Positions 34,640 through 46,534 of a stretch of 64,000 nt of DNA are shown one piece after another. The DNA comes from Tenacibaculum caenipelagi (lineage in GTDB: Bacteria; Bacteroidota; Bacteroidia; Flavobacteriales; Flavobacteriaceae). The DNA lies in assembly GCF_004363005.1 (NCBI RefSeq), contig NZ_SNYH01000007.1:176539-240538 (forward strand), written 5' to 3'. The notes under the pieces are model-generated. The model ran no database searches. It was not told the origin of the DNA and saw only the letters and a list, made by a program, of their open reading frames with translations. Position numbers and translations under genes: made by a program. Position 1 is the first letter of the stretch. The number at the start of each line of letters is the position of its first letter.

Positions 34640-34933
34640 TTAGTCTGCAAGAATAATCGCTTTATTATCTTTCATTTCAATAGTTCCAGATTTAATCTCT
34701 AAAGCTAAAACTTTATCGTCTTCTGGTAACCTTTCTATACTGCCATGTAAATCATCAAAAACTATATGACTTTGAGTATGTACGTGTACTTTAACTCTTC
34801 CTTCATTTAAAATAGACACTACAGGTGCGTGATTATTTAAAATTTGGAATTCTCCATTTACACCTGGTACTACAACAGAATCAACTTCTGATGAAAATAA
34901 AATAGCTTCTGGTGTTACAATTTCTAAATACAT
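34640..34933 (-). CDS. atpC: ATP synthase F1 epsilon subunit (short form)
   Basis: 97 residues covering only the N-terminal beta-sandwich of epsilon (LEIVTPEAILFSSEVDSVVVPGVNGEFQILNNHAPVV, ending ALEIKSGTIEMKDNKAIILAD). The C-terminal helical hairpin that inhibits ATP hydrolysis in E. coli is absent, which is usual in Bacteroidota and not a truncation. It follows atpD by 45 bases on the same strand. Confidence 0.95.
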   Translation of the reverse strand: MYLEIVTPEAILFSSEVDSVVVPGVNGEFQILNNHAPVVSILNEGRVKVHVHTQSHIVFDDLHGSIERLPEDDKVLALEIKSGTIEMKDNKAIILAD

Positions 34934-34978
34934 AAATTTAATGCTTTAGGCTTTAAGCTATAAGCTTAAGGCAATTAA

Positions 34979-36502
<1,524 letters not shown>

Positions 36503-36552
36503 TTAAAGTTATTTTATTTACTATATGAGCTTTAGCTCGTTTTTTCAAGGTG

Positions 36553-36560
36553 CAAAGGTA
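36553..36560 (-). promoter_or_regulatory. -7 box for atpD-atpC
   Basis: Minus-strand TACCTTTG. The leader of about 55 bases contains a small GAGCT-TT-AGCTC-type hairpin at 36527-36538. Confidence 0.45.
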
Positions 36561-36624
36561 ATTTTTTTAATGGAATTTAAAAAACGTTTACAAGTATTTT
36601 TCCGTAAAAAAATTAAACAAAAAA

Positions 36625-36646
36625 AAGCCCCACTTTCGTGAGGCTT
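36625..36646 (-). terminator. Terminator after the OmpA-family gene
   Basis: AAGCC and CAC pair with GTG and GGCTT around a TTTC loop with one mismatch; on the minus strand a long T-run follows. It lies 26 bases after the stop. Confidence 0.75.
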
Positions 36647-36671
36647 ATTTTATATAGAAGTATCTATTAAA

Positions 36672-38027
36672 TTACTTAACTAATTTAATTTCAACACGTC
36701 TGTTTTCAGCTCTACCAGCTCTAGTTTTGTTATCAGCGATTGGATAATCTTCACCAAATCCTGCAGAAGTTAATCTATCAGCAGCGATTCCTGCTTTGTT
36801 TACTAAATAATCTAAAACAGCTTTAGCTCTTTTTTCAGATAATTTTTGGTTAGTAACGTTAGATCCTGAACTATCTGTGTGACCTTGGATATTGAAGTTA
36901 GCTTTTGGATACTCCTTCATGATTCCAGCGATTAAATCTAATTTACCAGTAGTTCCAGTTCTAAATGTAGATCTTCCAGAGTTAAAGTAGATAGCTCTTG
37001 CAAATTCATTTAATTTCTTAACAGCTTCTTCTTTAATTACTACTTCTGGACATCCGTTGTTAGATGCAACACCAGCTTCGTTTGGACACTTATCATCTTT
37101 GTCTAATACTCCGTCTCCGTCAGTATCTGGCCAAGGGCATCCGTTGTTTTCAGCTGGACCAGCAGTATCAGGACACTTATCTTTTCCGTCTACTACACCA
37201 TCTCCATCAGCATCAGGACATCCGTTGTTAGCTTGAGTTCCTTTTTCAGTTGGACAAGCATCATCTTTATCAGCAATACCATCTCCATCAGCATCAGGAC
37301 AACCATTTAAAGCAGCTAAACCAGCAACTTCTGGACAAGCATCGTCAGAATCTTTGATTCCGTCTCCGTCAGTATCAGGACAACCGTTAAATTCTTTTAA
37401 TCCAGCAACTTCTGGACAAGCATCATCTTTGTCATATATTCCGTCTCCGTCAGTATCTTTACCTCCGAATCTAAATACTAAACCGATTGAGTGTTGGAAG
37501 TGATCGCGAACTTTATCACCAAATTCCTTCTTTCCTCCTGTTTGGAAGTTTAATCCTAAATTATCATTAAACCAAGTATTGAATCCAGCACCAACATTTA
37601 ACATACCTTCACCTTCATCAGCTAAAGAAGTATAACCTCCACCAACATATACATAAGGATCCCACCAACCAGTTTCTCCGATCAAGTTGTTTAAGTCATA
37701 CTTTACATTAGCATCGATAGCCCAGTAAAGCTCATCCATATCATCTTCTGTAGCAAAAGTTTCAATTTTGTTTAACGATCCAGCTAACTGTAAAGTAAAC
37801 CCGTCGTTTAAATATCTATCAACAGTTACTCTTGAAATTGAAGGCAAGATATTCCAGTCACTAGTACCGATATAATCTTTAGCATAATCTCCAAATTCTG
37901 AAGGGATTCTAATGTCTACGGCATTAACCCCGAAACCAACCGCCCAAGGGTTGTTTGAATCCTGTGCGCTAACGTTCACAGCAGTAAACGCAAATAAAGC
38001 CATCACAGCTAATTTTAATTGTTTCAT
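36672..38027 (-). CDS. OmpA-family porin with TSP type-3 repeats
   Basis: 451 residues: signal peptide (ending VNVSAQ), an N-terminal outer-membrane barrel (about 22-195), five calcium-binding thrombospondin type-3 repeats with DTDGDGI/DADGDGI and DACP/KCP motifs (about 198-325), and a C-terminal OmpA peptidoglycan-binding domain (about 330-451, with [21 protein letters not shown] and [12 protein letters not shown]). It links the outer membrane to the cell wall and is probably abundant: it has a full consensus promoter and its own terminator. Confidence 0.95.
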   Translation of the reverse strand: MKQLKLAVMALFAFTAVNVSAQDSNNPWAVGFGVNAVDIRIPSEFGDYAKDYIGTSDWNILPSISRVTVDRYLNDGFTLQLAGSLNKIETFATEDDMDELYWAIDANVKYDLNNLIGETGWWDPYVYVGGGYTSLADEGEGMLNVGAGFNTWFNDNLGLNFQTGGKKEFGDKVRDHFQHSIGLVFRFGGKDTDGDGIYDKDDACPEVAGLKEFNGCPDTDGDGIKDSDDACPEVAGLAALNGCPDADGDGIADKDDACPTEKGTQANNGCPDADGDGVVDGKDKCPDTAGPAENNGCPWPDTDGDGVLDKDDKCPNEAGVASNNGCPEVVIKEEAVKKLNEFARAIYFNSGRSTFRTGTTGKLDLIAGIMKEYPKANFNIQGHTDSSGSNVTNQKLSEKRAKAVLDYLVNKAGIAADRLTSAGFGEDYPIADNKTRAGRAENRRVEIKLVK

Positions 38028-38065
38028 TATTAAAAATTTAAATTAAAAGTTCGTTTATATATTCG

Positions 38066-38096
38066 CAAATGTAAGTTGTTAAAACTTATTTACAAA
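38066..38096 (-). promoter_or_regulatory. Promoter of the OmpA-family gene
   Basis: On the minus strand TTTG (38096-38093) and TACATTTG (38073-38066) are 19 bases apart, an ideal match to the flavobacterial consensus. Confidence 0.75.
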
Positions 38097-38107
38097 AACA
38101 AATCTAC

Positions 38108-38134
38108 AAAAACTTATAAAAAATGCAAGTTTTT
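38108..38134 (-). terminator. Weak terminator candidate after kbl
   Basis: AAAAACTT and AAGTTTTT arms (8 bases) with an 11-base loop, 12 bases past the kbl stop; AT-rich stem, so stability is low. Confidence 0.35.
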
Positions 38135-38145
38135 GGGTAAGATAT

Positions 38146-39339
38146 TTATATCACGTTTAACTCCTTCCCAACCTTAACAAATGCACTTATAGCCTTGTCT
38201 AAATGCTCCTTTTCATGAGCCGCTGAAAGTTGTACTCGGATTCTTGCCTGCTCTTTCGGAACTACTGGATAAAAGAATCCAATTACATAAATACCTTCTT
38301 CTAACAACTTATTTGCCATTACTTGTGACAACTTTGCATCATACAACATTACTGGTACAATAGCAGCGTCAGCTCCAACCAAATCAAAACCTGCTTTTTC
38401 CATTTCTGTACGGAAGTAGTTGGTATTCCATTCTAACTTGTCTCGTAAGCTAGTATCGTTAGACAACAGATCAAACACTTTTAAAGACGCTCCTACAATA
38501 GCTGGTGCTAATGAATTTGAAAATAAATACGGGCGTGAACGCTGACGTAAAATTTCAATAATTTCTTTTTTTCCTGTAGTGTATCCTCCCATAGCTCCTC
38601 CAAGAGCTTTCCCTAAGGTTCCTGTAACAATATCAACTCGATCCATTACATTTTTTAACTCTACAGTTCCACGACCAGTTTTTCCAATAAACCCAGCTGC
38701 GTGACATTCATCTACCATCACCATAGCATCGTACTTATCAGCCAAGTCACAAATCTCATCTAACTTTGCCACGATTCCATCCATAGAGAAAACTCCATCA
38801 GTTACAATAATTTTAAAACGATGACCTTGTTTATTTGCCTCAATTAATTGCTCTTCTAAAGATGCCATATCATTATTGTTATAACGATAACGAGCTGCCT
38901 TACACAAACGAACCCCATCAATAATAGAAGCATGATTTAAACTATCAGAAATTATCGCATCTTCACTTGTTAATAATGGTTCGAAAACTCCGCCATTTGC
39001 ATCAAAAGCTGCTGCATATAATATTGTATCTTCTGTTGTATAAAAATCTGCAATCTTTTTTTCTAATTGCTTATGAATATCTTGTGTACCGCAGATAAAG
39101 CGTACTGACGACATACCAAAACCATGTGTATCCATCGTATCTTTTGCCGCTTGGATTACTTCTGGATGATTTGACAATCCTAAATAATTATTGGCGCAAA
39201 AGTTAATCACTTCTTCTCCTGTTGAAATTTTTATCACTGCATCTTGTGACGAAGTAATGATACGCTCTGATTTATATAACCCAGCATCTTTGATATCTTG
39301 GATCTCTTGTTCTAATTGTTCTTTAATTTTTCCGTACAT
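38146..39339 (-). CDS. kbl: Glycine C-acetyltransferase (2-amino-3-ketobutyrate CoA ligase)
   Basis: A 397-residue PLP enzyme of the alpha-oxoamine synthase family that cleaves 2-amino-3-oxobutyrate to glycine and acetyl-CoA in threonine breakdown. Motifs: [48 protein letters not shown] and the PLP-lysine region [17 protein letters not shown]. Length and the GKTGRGT motif favour Kbl over BioF, a paralogue of which is at 9536-10660. Threonine dehydrogenase is not adjacent. Confidence 0.94.
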   Translation of the reverse strand: MYGKIKEQLEQEIQDIKDAGLYKSERIITSSQDAVIKISTGEEVINFCANNYLGLSNHPEVIQAAKDTMDTHGFGMSSVRFICGTQDIHKQLEKKIADFYTTEDTILYAAAFDANGGVFEPLLTSEDAIISDSLNHASIIDGVRLCKAARYRYNNNDMASLEEQLIEANKQGHRFKIIVTDGVFSMDGIVAKLDEICDLADKYDAMVMVDECHAAGFIGKTGRGTVELKNVMDRVDIVTGTLGKALGGAMGGYTTGKKEIIEILRQRSRPYLFSNSLAPAIVGASLKVFDLLSNDTSLRDKLEWNTNYFRTEMEKAGFDLVGADAAIVPVMLYDAKLSQVMANKLLEEGIYVIGFFYPVVPKEQARIRVQLSAAHEKEHLDKAISAFVKVGKELNVI

Positions 39340-39385
39340 AATTTATGTTTGAAAGTTGTTTGCTATAAAAGGTCAAAGTTAGTTT

Positions 39386-42300
39386 TTAAACTTCTTCAAC
39401 CAAAATTTCTTCATCTATATATATAAGTAGTTTTTTCTGTGCCTTAAATTTCATCGTTTGTAAAACCCTTTCATACCTTAACAATTGTTGATGATATGCT
39501 TTAGAAGGTTTTCCTGTTTTGTAATCAATAATTACTACTTCGTTATTTCGGTTAAATACTAGCCTATCTGGGATTACAGTTTGACCATCAACATCTACAA
39601 TTTCTCGTTCATTATACACAGTTACCTCATCAGAAAAATAACTTTCTAACTGTGGGTGATTTACAATATGTTCAATAATTTTAACTACTTCTTGTGTTTT
39701 CTCTTGAGGAAGAACTCCTTGTTGCTCATATCGAAATACTACATTACCAATATCTTTTACTGTGATTATTTTTGCCATCATTTCGTGAATCAAATTACCA
39801 AACTCAATAGCTTTTCCTTGTTCAGTATCCCATAATTTAGAAGCACTTGCTAGCATACGAATGTTATGTTCTTGCCAAGGTGTAGAAATAAATGTTTCTT
39901 GAATTTCTGTAGTATTGATATCTTTCTTAGATTCACTTACCCTTACTGGGTTCCCTATAGCATATTCTAATTGCTCTTCATTCCATAAATTTTGAGCTTT
40001 TAAGTAATTGATAAAAATCCCTGAGTAAAAATTAGTATTCTCTTCTCCTTTTGATGAAATCTTTTTTTCTGTTACAATATGCAATTGTTCTACTGCTCTT
40101 GTCAATGCAACATACAACAAGTTGAAATTATCTAACTCTAATTCTTCTCTTTGTTGTTTGTAAATCTCCAAGCCTCTATCGTTCACATAATTTAAATCTT
40201 TAGTAAAAGGAACCAACAATTCTTTAAATCCATCAAAATTATCTGGCAATTCATTTAGCCAAACTTTCGGATTCACTTGTCTATACACGTCTAAATCGTA
40301 CGGAAAAATTACTACTGGAAACTCCAGTCCTTTCGATTTGTGAATCGTCATCACTTGTACTGCATTTCCGCTTTCGGGAACTACTATACTTAACTTATCT
40401 TTTTTGTCTGACCAAAAATCTAAAAACTCTTGAATACTCGTCCCTCTTCGTTGTTGCTCCAAAACCACGTCTAAGAAAAACTGTACATATGCATCTGAAG
40501 AAGTAATTAGCTGAAAGCCTCGTATAATTTCTTCTACTTTTTCATAAAAGGGTAACTGATGAAAAGATGCCAACTCAAAAGAAGCTCCATAGTCTCTTAA
40601 CTGTTGAAAAATCATTTCGTTTGGTTGATGTATAAACTCAGCAATAAACGAATGTCTTTCTTCTGCAACTCTTAAGTGTTCCTGTAAAAAATAAAGCATT
40701 TCTAAACAGGTTTCTTTATCGTTAGGATGTTGAATTACCTGTAAAACATCCATAATAAAATTGACTTTCGAACTATTTTTTAACAACAAAGTTTCTGAAG
40801 AAATGATGTCGATTCCATTTTCTGACAGATAATTTGCCACAGCTATTCCGTCTTTCTTTTTACGAACCAGGATACAAATTTCATTCAAAGAGAATTCAGC
40901 TTCTAGTTTCTTAACAATCTCTAAAACCTTCTTTGGGTATTTTATCAGTTCCTCCTCTTTATCTTCTTCTTTTTCTAAAAAAGAAAGTGACACAAACCCT
41001 CCTTTTTTTGAGTTTTCCAGCTGCTTATTTCCATCAATAAACAATTGTTTGTACGATTCGTTTTGTAAGAAGTTTGCTGTATGTTGAAAAAACTGATTGT
41101 TAAAATTTATCACCTCAGTATAACTCCTAAAATTAGTCTCTAAGGTTTTTACTTCTTTCGGAATTTGAAACGGGTTATCTTTTTCTGAACCCAATCCTAT
41201 AAATTGTTCTGATTTCCCTCCTCGCCAACGGTATATAGCTTGTTTTCCATCACCTACTAATAGCAAATTACTATTTTCTTGCGCCAATGCATTATCGATT
41301 AACGGAATTAAATTTTGCCATTGTAAAGTGGAAGTATCTTGCATTTCATCAATGAAATAATGCATAAATCTTTGACCAATTTGCTCATAAATAAACGGAG
41401 CGGGTTGGTCTTTAATATTATCAGAAATTAACTGATTGAACTCGGCATTCAATCGTAAATTATTTTCTTCTTTTAAATGTGAAAGTTCTAAGTTGATATT
41501 GTTTAGAACTGCCAATGGAATTAAACTTTTTAGCGCCAAGTTGTTCATTAAAAATTGCTGATACAACTGCTCAGACTCTGTATACAAAAGGAGTAAGTCT
41601 GGCAAAATTCCTTCAATCGCTATTTTTATATCCTCAGATTTTGACTTGGCATAAAAATTATTTTCTTCAATTCGTTCTCTAAGAGCACTTTGATCAAAAA
41701 ATTTCGCTTTTTCAGGGTTTTTAGCTAACGCTACAAAATGATTAGGCAGCATTGATCGATAAAAATCTTTATGATCTAACTGCATTGTTTCAATCATTTG
41801 CAAAGCCTCTTCACCAATTTCTTTCCAACGTTTTTTTATTTCCTTTTGATGTTTAGATAATTTCGTTTTTAAATTAGTAAAGTCTCCTAGTTGTTTATCT
41901 ACTAGTTTTCTGAAGTGTTGGGTATCGTCTTCATTCAAAAGAATTTTAGAAAACTCATTCAGTTCACGAGAAATATCCCACGATTTATCATCATCAGCTT
42001 TATCTAATGAAAAATCAATCAATAGCTTTGTTAAAGCTTCGTCTGTTCCTATTTTAGATATGAGTACATCTATCGCTTCATTCAACAACGAAACTGCATC
42101 CATTTCTACTTCAAAATTGAGAGGCAATCCTAAGTCATAAGCAAAACTCTTAATGATTTTATGTGTAAAACTATCAATCGTAGTAATCGAAAACGCTGCA
42201 TAATTCCGAAGAATTTCGTCTAATATTTTTTTACTTCTATCTTTTACAACATTTCGATCAAGTGAAATTTCTTCTAAAATAATCTCTAGTAGATCATTAC

Positions 42301-42514
42301 TTTCTCCTTCTGAAAAAACTTGTAGATTGTGTAACACACGTTCTTTCATTTCTCCAGCTGCTTTATTGGTAAACGTGATAGCCAATATCTTTTGAAAACG
42401 GAAAATATCTTCAGATTGCAGTAGCACCTTTAGATATTCTTTTACTAAAGTAAAGGTTTTACCACTACCTGCAGAGGCGTTGTATACTTGAAATACAGAA
42501 AGATTTTGCACCAC
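39386..42514 (-). CDS. UvrD/Rep-type helicase-nuclease, AddA/RecB-like
   Basis: 1042 residues. Superfamily-1 helicase motifs are present: Walker A NASAGSGKTFTL, motif Ia ITFTNKAAGEMKERV, motif II FIDEMQD, VGDGKQAIYRWRGG, TIHKSKGLEFPVV and VALTRA. The C-terminus has a PD-(D/E)xK nuclease block (PDRLVFNRNNEVVIIDYKTGKPSKAY with a following QLLRYE). This is the AddA/RecB type that processes double-strand breaks for recombination. The expected AddB-type partner nuclease is not adjacent and was not found in the window. It is followed by kbl after 46 bases. Confidence 0.88.
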   Translation of the reverse strand: MVQNLSVFQVYNASAGSGKTFTLVKEYLKVLLQSEDIFRFQKILAITFTNKAAGEMKERVLHNLQVFSEGESNDLLEIILEEISLDRNVVKDRSKKILDEILRNYAAFSITTIDSFTHKIIKSFAYDLGLPLNFEVEMDAVSLLNEAIDVLISKIGTDEALTKLLIDFSLDKADDDKSWDISRELNEFSKILLNEDDTQHFRKLVDKQLGDFTNLKTKLSKHQKEIKKRWKEIGEEALQMIETMQLDHKDFYRSMLPNHFVALAKNPEKAKFFDQSALRERIEENNFYAKSKSEDIKIAIEGILPDLLLLYTESEQLYQQFLMNNLALKSLIPLAVLNNINLELSHLKEENNLRLNAEFNQLISDNIKDQPAPFIYEQIGQRFMHYFIDEMQDTSTLQWQNLIPLIDNALAQENSNLLLVGDGKQAIYRWRGGKSEQFIGLGSEKDNPFQIPKEVKTLETNFRSYTEVINFNNQFFQHTANFLQNESYKQLFIDGNKQLENSKKGGFVSLSFLEKEEDKEEELIKYPKKVLEIVKKLEAEFSLNEICILVRKKKDGIAVANYLSENGIDIISSETLLLKNSSKVNFIMDVLQVIQHPNDKETCLEMLYFLQEHLRVAEERHSFIAEFIHQPNEMIFQQLRDYGASFELASFHQLPFYEKVEEIIRGFQLITSSDAYVQFFLDVVLEQQRRGTSIQEFLDFWSDKKDKLSIVVPESGNAVQVMTIHKSKGLEFPVVIFPYDLDVYRQVNPKVWLNELPDNFDGFKELLVPFTKDLNYVNDRGLEIYKQQREELELDNFNLLYVALTRAVEQLHIVTEKKISSKGEENTNFYSGIFINYLKAQNLWNEEQLEYAIGNPVRVSESKKDINTTEIQETFISTPWQEHNIRMLASASKLWDTEQGKAIEFGNLIHEMMAKIITVKDIGNVVFRYEQQGVLPQEKTQEVVKIIEHIVNHPQLESYFSDEVTVYNEREIVDVDGQTVIPDRLVFNRNNEVVIIDYKTGKPSKAYHQQLLRYERVLQTMKFKAQKKLLIYIDEEILVEEV

Positions 42515-42584
42515 TAGATTTTAACGCAAAATACAAAAACCAAGTAAAACTGTTTTTGTTGGTACTGTTTATTTTTCAACTACT

Positions 42585-44003
42585 TTAAGAAAAGATTCTC
42601 CAAACCTGAGCTACTAAAAAAGTAACTACAAAACCAGCTATTACAGGTAAAATAGATGCAATAGTCGTCCATTTTTTACTTTTCGTTTCTTTATAAATAG
42701 TATAAATCGTAGTACTACAAGGATTATGCAATAAACTAAACAACATTACATTTACTGCCGTTAACAAAGTCCAACCCCCAGCTTTTAAAACATCTCCTGT
42801 AGCAGTTACTGAATCTAACTCAAACATTACTCCAGCACCTGCACCACCTCCAATACCCACTACCATTACAGTAAGCATTAAAATAGTTGGAATTACAATT
42901 TCATTTGCTGGTATCGCTACTATATAAGCCAGTAAAACTACTCCGTTTAACCCCAATAAGAACCCAAAACCATCTAAAGAATGTACTAACCAAGCAGCAA
43001 TACTTTCACTACCTATATATATATTACAGATTAACCAAATAACCGCACCTGCTGGGGCTGCGAAAACAATAGCTCTCCATAAAACAATCAACGTTCTATC
43101 AATCAAAGAGGTATAAATTGTTTTCCAAAATACTGGTGGACGGTATGGAGGCAATTCTAAGTTAAAAGTGGAAACTTCACCTTTTAATACCGTTTTTGAC
43201 AGCGCCCAAGAGAAGAAAAACATGAAAAAGATTCCTAAAACAGCTATTCCAATTACTGCAGATAACGAAGCTAAACTTGAATACGACTCTGGCACTACTG
43301 CACCAATAAATATAGTTGCTAGTAATATTTGTGTTGGCCATCGACCATTACACAAAGAAAAGTTATTGGTTATTATAGCAATTAATCGCTCTCTAGGACT
43401 ATCTATTATTCTTGTTGCCACAACTCCTGCTGCATTACAGCCAAAGCCCATACTCATAGTTAAGGCTTGTTTTCCATGCGCACCTGACTTTTTAAATAAT
43501 GCATCCATATTAAATGCTACTCTTGGCAAATACCCAAAATCTTCTAACAAAGTAAAAAGTGGGAAAAAGATAGCCATTGGCGGTAACATTACCGCAATTA
43601 CCCATGCTACAGCTAAATACACTCCGTCAATTAAAAAACCTGACAACCACCAAGGGAAATCCAAGAAGTTTGCTCCGTTTTTTAACATCGGGTGAATCAT
43701 ATCCAACAGTAAACTAGCCAACATAGAAGACGGATAATTGGCTCCTATAATGGTAAGCCAAAGCACTACTCCTAAAAGGAGTAACATTATTGGAAACCCC
43801 CAAACTTTACTTGTTACAATTTTATCAATTTGAGCATCAATTCTAAACCTTCTTTTTTGATCATCTTTTTTCACAGAACTTTCTACTATTTTAGAAGCCT
43901 CTGCATAGATACTCTCTGATAAAACGTCGTGAAAATCATCTCCTATTTGCCATCGAAGATCTTTAGATAACTCTATTATATGTTCTATATTTTTAGTACT
44001 CAT
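42585..44003 (-). CDS. FeoB-type transporter, membrane (gate) half of a split FeoB
   Basis: 472 residues. After a soluble lead-in (1-65, ending [18 protein letters not shown], typical of the FeoB helical-domain exit) there are about ten membrane spans with the two Gate domains. The first gate has [22 protein letters not shown] near 186-206 and SLCNGRWP near 216-223. In classical FeoB the latter position reads like SCSARLP, so this is a divergent subfamily. The GTPase half is encoded by the next gene upstream, 11 bases away in another frame. Substrate is probably Mn(II) or Fe(II). Confidence 0.85.
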   Translation of the reverse strand: MSTKNIEHIIELSKDLRWQIGDDFHDVLSESIYAEASKIVESSVKKDDQKRRFRIDAQIDKIVTSKVWGFPIMLLLLGVVLWLTIIGANYPSSMLASLLLDMIHPMLKNGANFLDFPWWLSGFLIDGVYLAVAWVIAVMLPPMAIFFPLFTLLEDFGYLPRVAFNMDALFKKSGAHGKQALTMSMGFGCNAAGVVATRIIDSPRERLIAIITNNFSLCNGRWPTQILLATIFIGAVVPESYSSLASLSAVIGIAVLGIFFMFFFSWALSKTVLKGEVSTFNLELPPYRPPVFWKTIYTSLIDRTLIVLWRAIVFAAPAGAVIWLICNIYIGSESIAAWLVHSLDGFGFLLGLNGVVLLAYIVAIPANEIVIPTILMLTVMVVGIGGGAGAGVMFELDSVTATGDVLKAGGWTLLTAVNVMLFSLLHNPCSTTIYTIYKETKSKKWTTIASILPVIAGFVVTFLVAQVWRIFS

Positions 44004-44014
44004 TCCTCTACTTC

Positions 44015-44779
44015 TTATACAAACTTTCCTGTTCTTAAACCTTCTATCACTTGCTTATCTCCTTCTAATAATCGAAATGCCAACCACCTACTATTCGCTA
44101 TCGTTGGGTATTCTTTTTTTATAGATGTACTAAGCTCTTCAACTGCTTTTTCAATATTTTTCGGAATGTTTTTTATTTTATGTGGTTTACATGTAATTTT
44201 TCGATTTGCCAAATCACTTATAGTCTTAAGTAGCTCTGGAATTCCCTCTTTAAATCTTGCACTTGTTGCAACTACAGGAATTCCCAAATCTTTAGCCAAT
44301 ATTCGCGCATCTACTTCTATGTGATTTCGCTTAGCTTCATCCATTAAATTCAAACACAAAATGGCGTGATCAGTAATTTCTAATATCTGCAATACTAAGT
44401 TTAAATTTCGCTCTAATCTACTTGCATCTACAACAATTACAGTAAGTGTTGGTTTTCCAAAAAGAATAAAATCTCTAGCCACTTCCTCATCCTCTGAAGT
44501 AGAGAGCAATGAATAGGTACCTGGTAAATCTACCAACTTATATTTTTGTGCATTGTACTCAAACGCTCCTTCTGCTCTTGCCACTGTTTTCCCTGGCCAA
44601 TTACCTGTATGCTGGCGTAAACCTGTTAATGCATTAAAAACCGTACTCTTTCCTGTATTAGGATTTCCAGCTAACGCAACCACAAAATCAAAACTCTCAG
44701 TGTTTACTCCTAATTTTTTCAACCCTTCTGCATTATAGTGTGAACAGGTTTCGCATGCACTTTTTGTTTGTTTTTCCAT
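44015..44779 (-). CDS. FeoB-type GTPase half of a split FeoB
   Basis: 254 residues. A short N-terminal segment with CETC is followed by a complete G domain: G1 GNPNTGKS, G2/switch region [15 protein letters not shown]3 DLPGTYSL, G4 NLMDEA and G5 TSARFKEG, and then the helical regulatory domain ending [17 protein letters not shown]. The protein stops there with RTGKFV and has no membrane span. It must act in trans with the membrane half encoded just downstream. The start lies 2 bases after the DtxR-FeoA fusion stop, so all three are coupled. Confidence 0.88.
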   Translation of the reverse strand: MEKQTKSACETCSHYNAEGLKKLGVNTESFDFVVALAGNPNTGKSTVFNALTGLRQHTGNWPGKTVARAEGAFEYNAQKYKLVDLPGTYSLLSTSEDEEVARDFILFGKPTLTVIVVDASRLERNLNLVLQILEITDHAILCLNLMDEAKRNHIEVDARILAKDLGIPVVATSARFKEGIPELLKTISDLANRKITCKPHKIKNIPKNIEKAVEELSTSIKKEYPTIANSRWLAFRLLEGDKQVIEGLRTGKFV

Positions 44780-44781
44780 CT

Positions 44782-45804
44782 CTATTCTTTTTTAATCAGA
44801 ATTTTAGAAGCTTGGTTTTCTCGTAAAGCGATAGAGGTTCCTTTTATTAAAAAAGCCGTCGGATCTTTTAACGGATTTCGTAAATCTACCTCTACGATGG
44901 CTCCTCTTACAAAACCTAAATCTAACAATCTTCTTCTGTTTTCTCCTCTACATTCTTTGGAAAGTCCTATTATTTTTGCGACTTCATTTTCTTGTAAACT
45001 AGATAAACGCATAATATTTTCTTCGGATACTGCTTGATTTTCTAAAACCAAAACAGTAATATTTCCCGCTACTACTGGCGCTAATACAAATTTCTCTCCT
45101 TCTGAATGAAACACTACTCGCATTCTGTTATTTTCAACTACACGAATTTGAGAATCTAAATGTATTTTTTCTGCTAATATTTGTTTGTATATAATTTCTG
45201 GTTCATCTTCTATATGAATAATCCGACCTACTGCACCAACCGAAAGCTCTGACAACGAAACACCTTTCTTAGGCGCTACTTTCCCTGTTTTAGTAGGAAT
45301 AGGATCCCCATGAGGGTCATATTTAGGATCACCTAAAAGCTCTGACAACTTGTTCGTTTCATCAACACTTAACTCATGTTCTTTTCGTTCAGCTCTTTCG
45401 TGCCATTCTTTCTTATCAAAACCTGTTTTTTCTGACAAAAACTTTTCCCACAACCTATGTGCTCTAACAATTTGCAGTGCATATTCATTCCCTAACTCAG
45501 TCAATCGAAAAGAATCATTTTCCATGTAAATAAGTTCGTTTTCAATCATCTTACTAATGCTTTCGATAAGTAATTGGTTATTATAATTCAGCTTATCTGT
45601 CAAATCATTTGTCGTCAAATTTTTATTAGACACCTGATTATGATAGAGAAGCTTTAAAATATCTTCTATAATTGTTTTAGTCTTAGACTTGTAATTTTTT
45701 TTCAATAGAAAATAAATCCCTTTTGTTGGTCTGAAAACATAATACAATAATATAGTTAAGCTAAAAAATACAAGAAGAGAAACTACAGGATTTATTGTAC
45801 TCAT
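44782..45804 (-). CDS. Membrane-anchored DtxR-like / FeoA fusion protein
   Basis: 340 residues. One N-terminal membrane span (about 6-25) precedes a winged-helix and dimerisation region similar to DtxR/MntR (about 40-165), with metal-ligand-like HRLWEKFL and HERAERKEH and the DPHGDPIP motif shared with the neighbouring repressor. The C-terminal part contains a first SH3/FeoA-like region (about 180-250) and a canonical FeoA domain (about 262-340, [41 protein letters not shown]). It overlaps the upstream repressor gene by 4 bases. A metal-sensing regulator of the FeoB halves, or a tethered DNA-binding protein, are the two readings. Confidence 0.8.
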   Translation of the reverse strand: MSTINPVVSLLVFFSLTILLYYVFRPTKGIYFLLKKNYKSKTKTIIEDILKLLYHNQVSNKNLTTNDLTDKLNYNNQLLIESISKMIENELIYMENDSFRLTELGNEYALQIVRAHRLWEKFLSEKTGFDKKEWHERAERKEHELSVDETNKLSELLGDPKYDPHGDPIPTKTGKVAPKKGVSLSELSVGAVGRIIHIEDEPEIIYKQILAEKIHLDSQIRVVENNRMRVVFHSEGEKFVLAPVVAGNITVLVLENQAVSEENIMRLSSLQENEVAKIIGLSKECRGENRRRLLDLGFVRGAIVEVDLRNPLKDPTAFLIKGTSIALRENQASKILIKKE

Positions 45805-46457
45805 TGTTTTTGTATATATAAGTTATTAGCTATTTTATTTGAAACTGAAAAAGTTTTACCTTCCATTTCTATTACCAACGAACCATCAAAAGGTTCTTTA
45901 TCTAATACTTTTATTTCTTTACCTAAAGAAATTCCTTGTTTGTCTAAAAAGCGTAAAAATTCTGACGAGCTATCGTCGACTCCTACACAAACTCCCCTCT
46001 CATTTTCTTTTAACGTTGATAACAAACTTTTTTCTATCATTTGTAAATTACCTTCTTTATCTGGAATTGGATCTCCGTGTGGATCTCTCTTTGGATACCC
46101 CAAAAACGCATCCAGTTCATTTATCAACTTAGGTGATTTAATATGCTCTAACTGTTCAGCTACTTCATGCACCTCGTCCCAAGAAAAATTCAAGGTATCA
46201 ACCAAAAACACTTCCCATAATCGGTGTTTTCTAATAATATTAGCCGCTATTTTTTTTCCGAAATCAGTTAAAGTCACTCCTTGATACTTTTTATACACTA
46301 CCACTTTTTTATCGGATAGTTTTTTTACCATATCGGTAACCGAAGACGCCTTGGTTTCTAATTTTTTAGCAATTGAATTGGTACTAATTCCATTTTTAGA
46401 ATCAGCGGTTAAATGATACATTGCTTTTATATAATTTTCTTCAGACTGGCTAAACAT
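45801..46457 (-). CDS. DtxR/MntR-family metal-dependent repressor
   Basis: 218 residues: winged helix (about 4-62, with ISTNSIAKKLETKASSVTDMVKKL), dimerisation/metal domain (about 65-140) and a C-terminal SH3-like FeoA domain (about 150-218). Metal ligands: His78, Glu82, Glu101, Glu104 and His105 line up with MntR; position 101 is Glu, as in Mn-sensing MntR, where DtxR has a cysteine. However position 8 is Asn and 11 is Lys, where B. subtilis MntR has Asp and Glu. It begins the feo-like operon and is divergent from a TonB receptor, both of which it probably represses when metal is plentiful. Confidence 0.88.
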   Translation of the reverse strand: MFSQSEENYIKAMYHLTADSKNGISTNSIAKKLETKASSVTDMVKKLSDKKVVVYKKYQGVTLTDFGKKIAANIIRKHRLWEVFLVDTLNFSWDEVHEVAEQLEHIKSPKLINELDAFLGYPKRDPHGDPIPDKEGNLQMIEKSLLSTLKENERGVCVGVDDSSSEFLRFLDKQGISLGKEIKVLDKEPFDGSLVIEMEGKTFSVSNKIANNLYIQKQ

Positions 46458-46476
46458 TTTAAACTTTTAGGTTATA

Positions 46477-46484
46477 CAAATGTA
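46477..46484 (-). promoter_or_regulatory. -7 box for the mntR-like/feo operon
   Basis: Minus-strand TACATTTG, about 20 bases before the ATG at 46457. It is bracketed by TTAG (46467-46470) and CTAA (46485-46488), which may form a second weak operator. Confidence 0.5.
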
Positions 46485-46509
46485 CTAATTTTGTTTTATA
46501 TAAACATAT

Positions 46510-46527
46510 TTTTAGTCTTGTCTAAAA
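46510..46527. promoter_or_regulatory. Candidate MntR/DtxR operator
   Basis: TTTTAG-N6-CTAAAA: two perfect 6-base half-sites with spacer TCTTGT, in the intergenic region between the repressor and the TonB receptor gene and 7 bases upstream of the receptor -7 box. The TTAG...CTAA character is like known DtxR-family boxes. Confidence 0.55.
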
Positions 46528-46534
46528 TTTAATT

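Noticed and set aside
38146..39339. Second bioF
   Set aside because: Length and motifs fit glycine C-acetyltransferase, and it is not near biotin genes.
42585..44779. feoB as a frameshifted pseudogene
   Set aside because: The two halves have their own start and stop codons and an 11-base spacer, and each is a complete domain; a split gene is simpler, though a sequencing error is not excluded.
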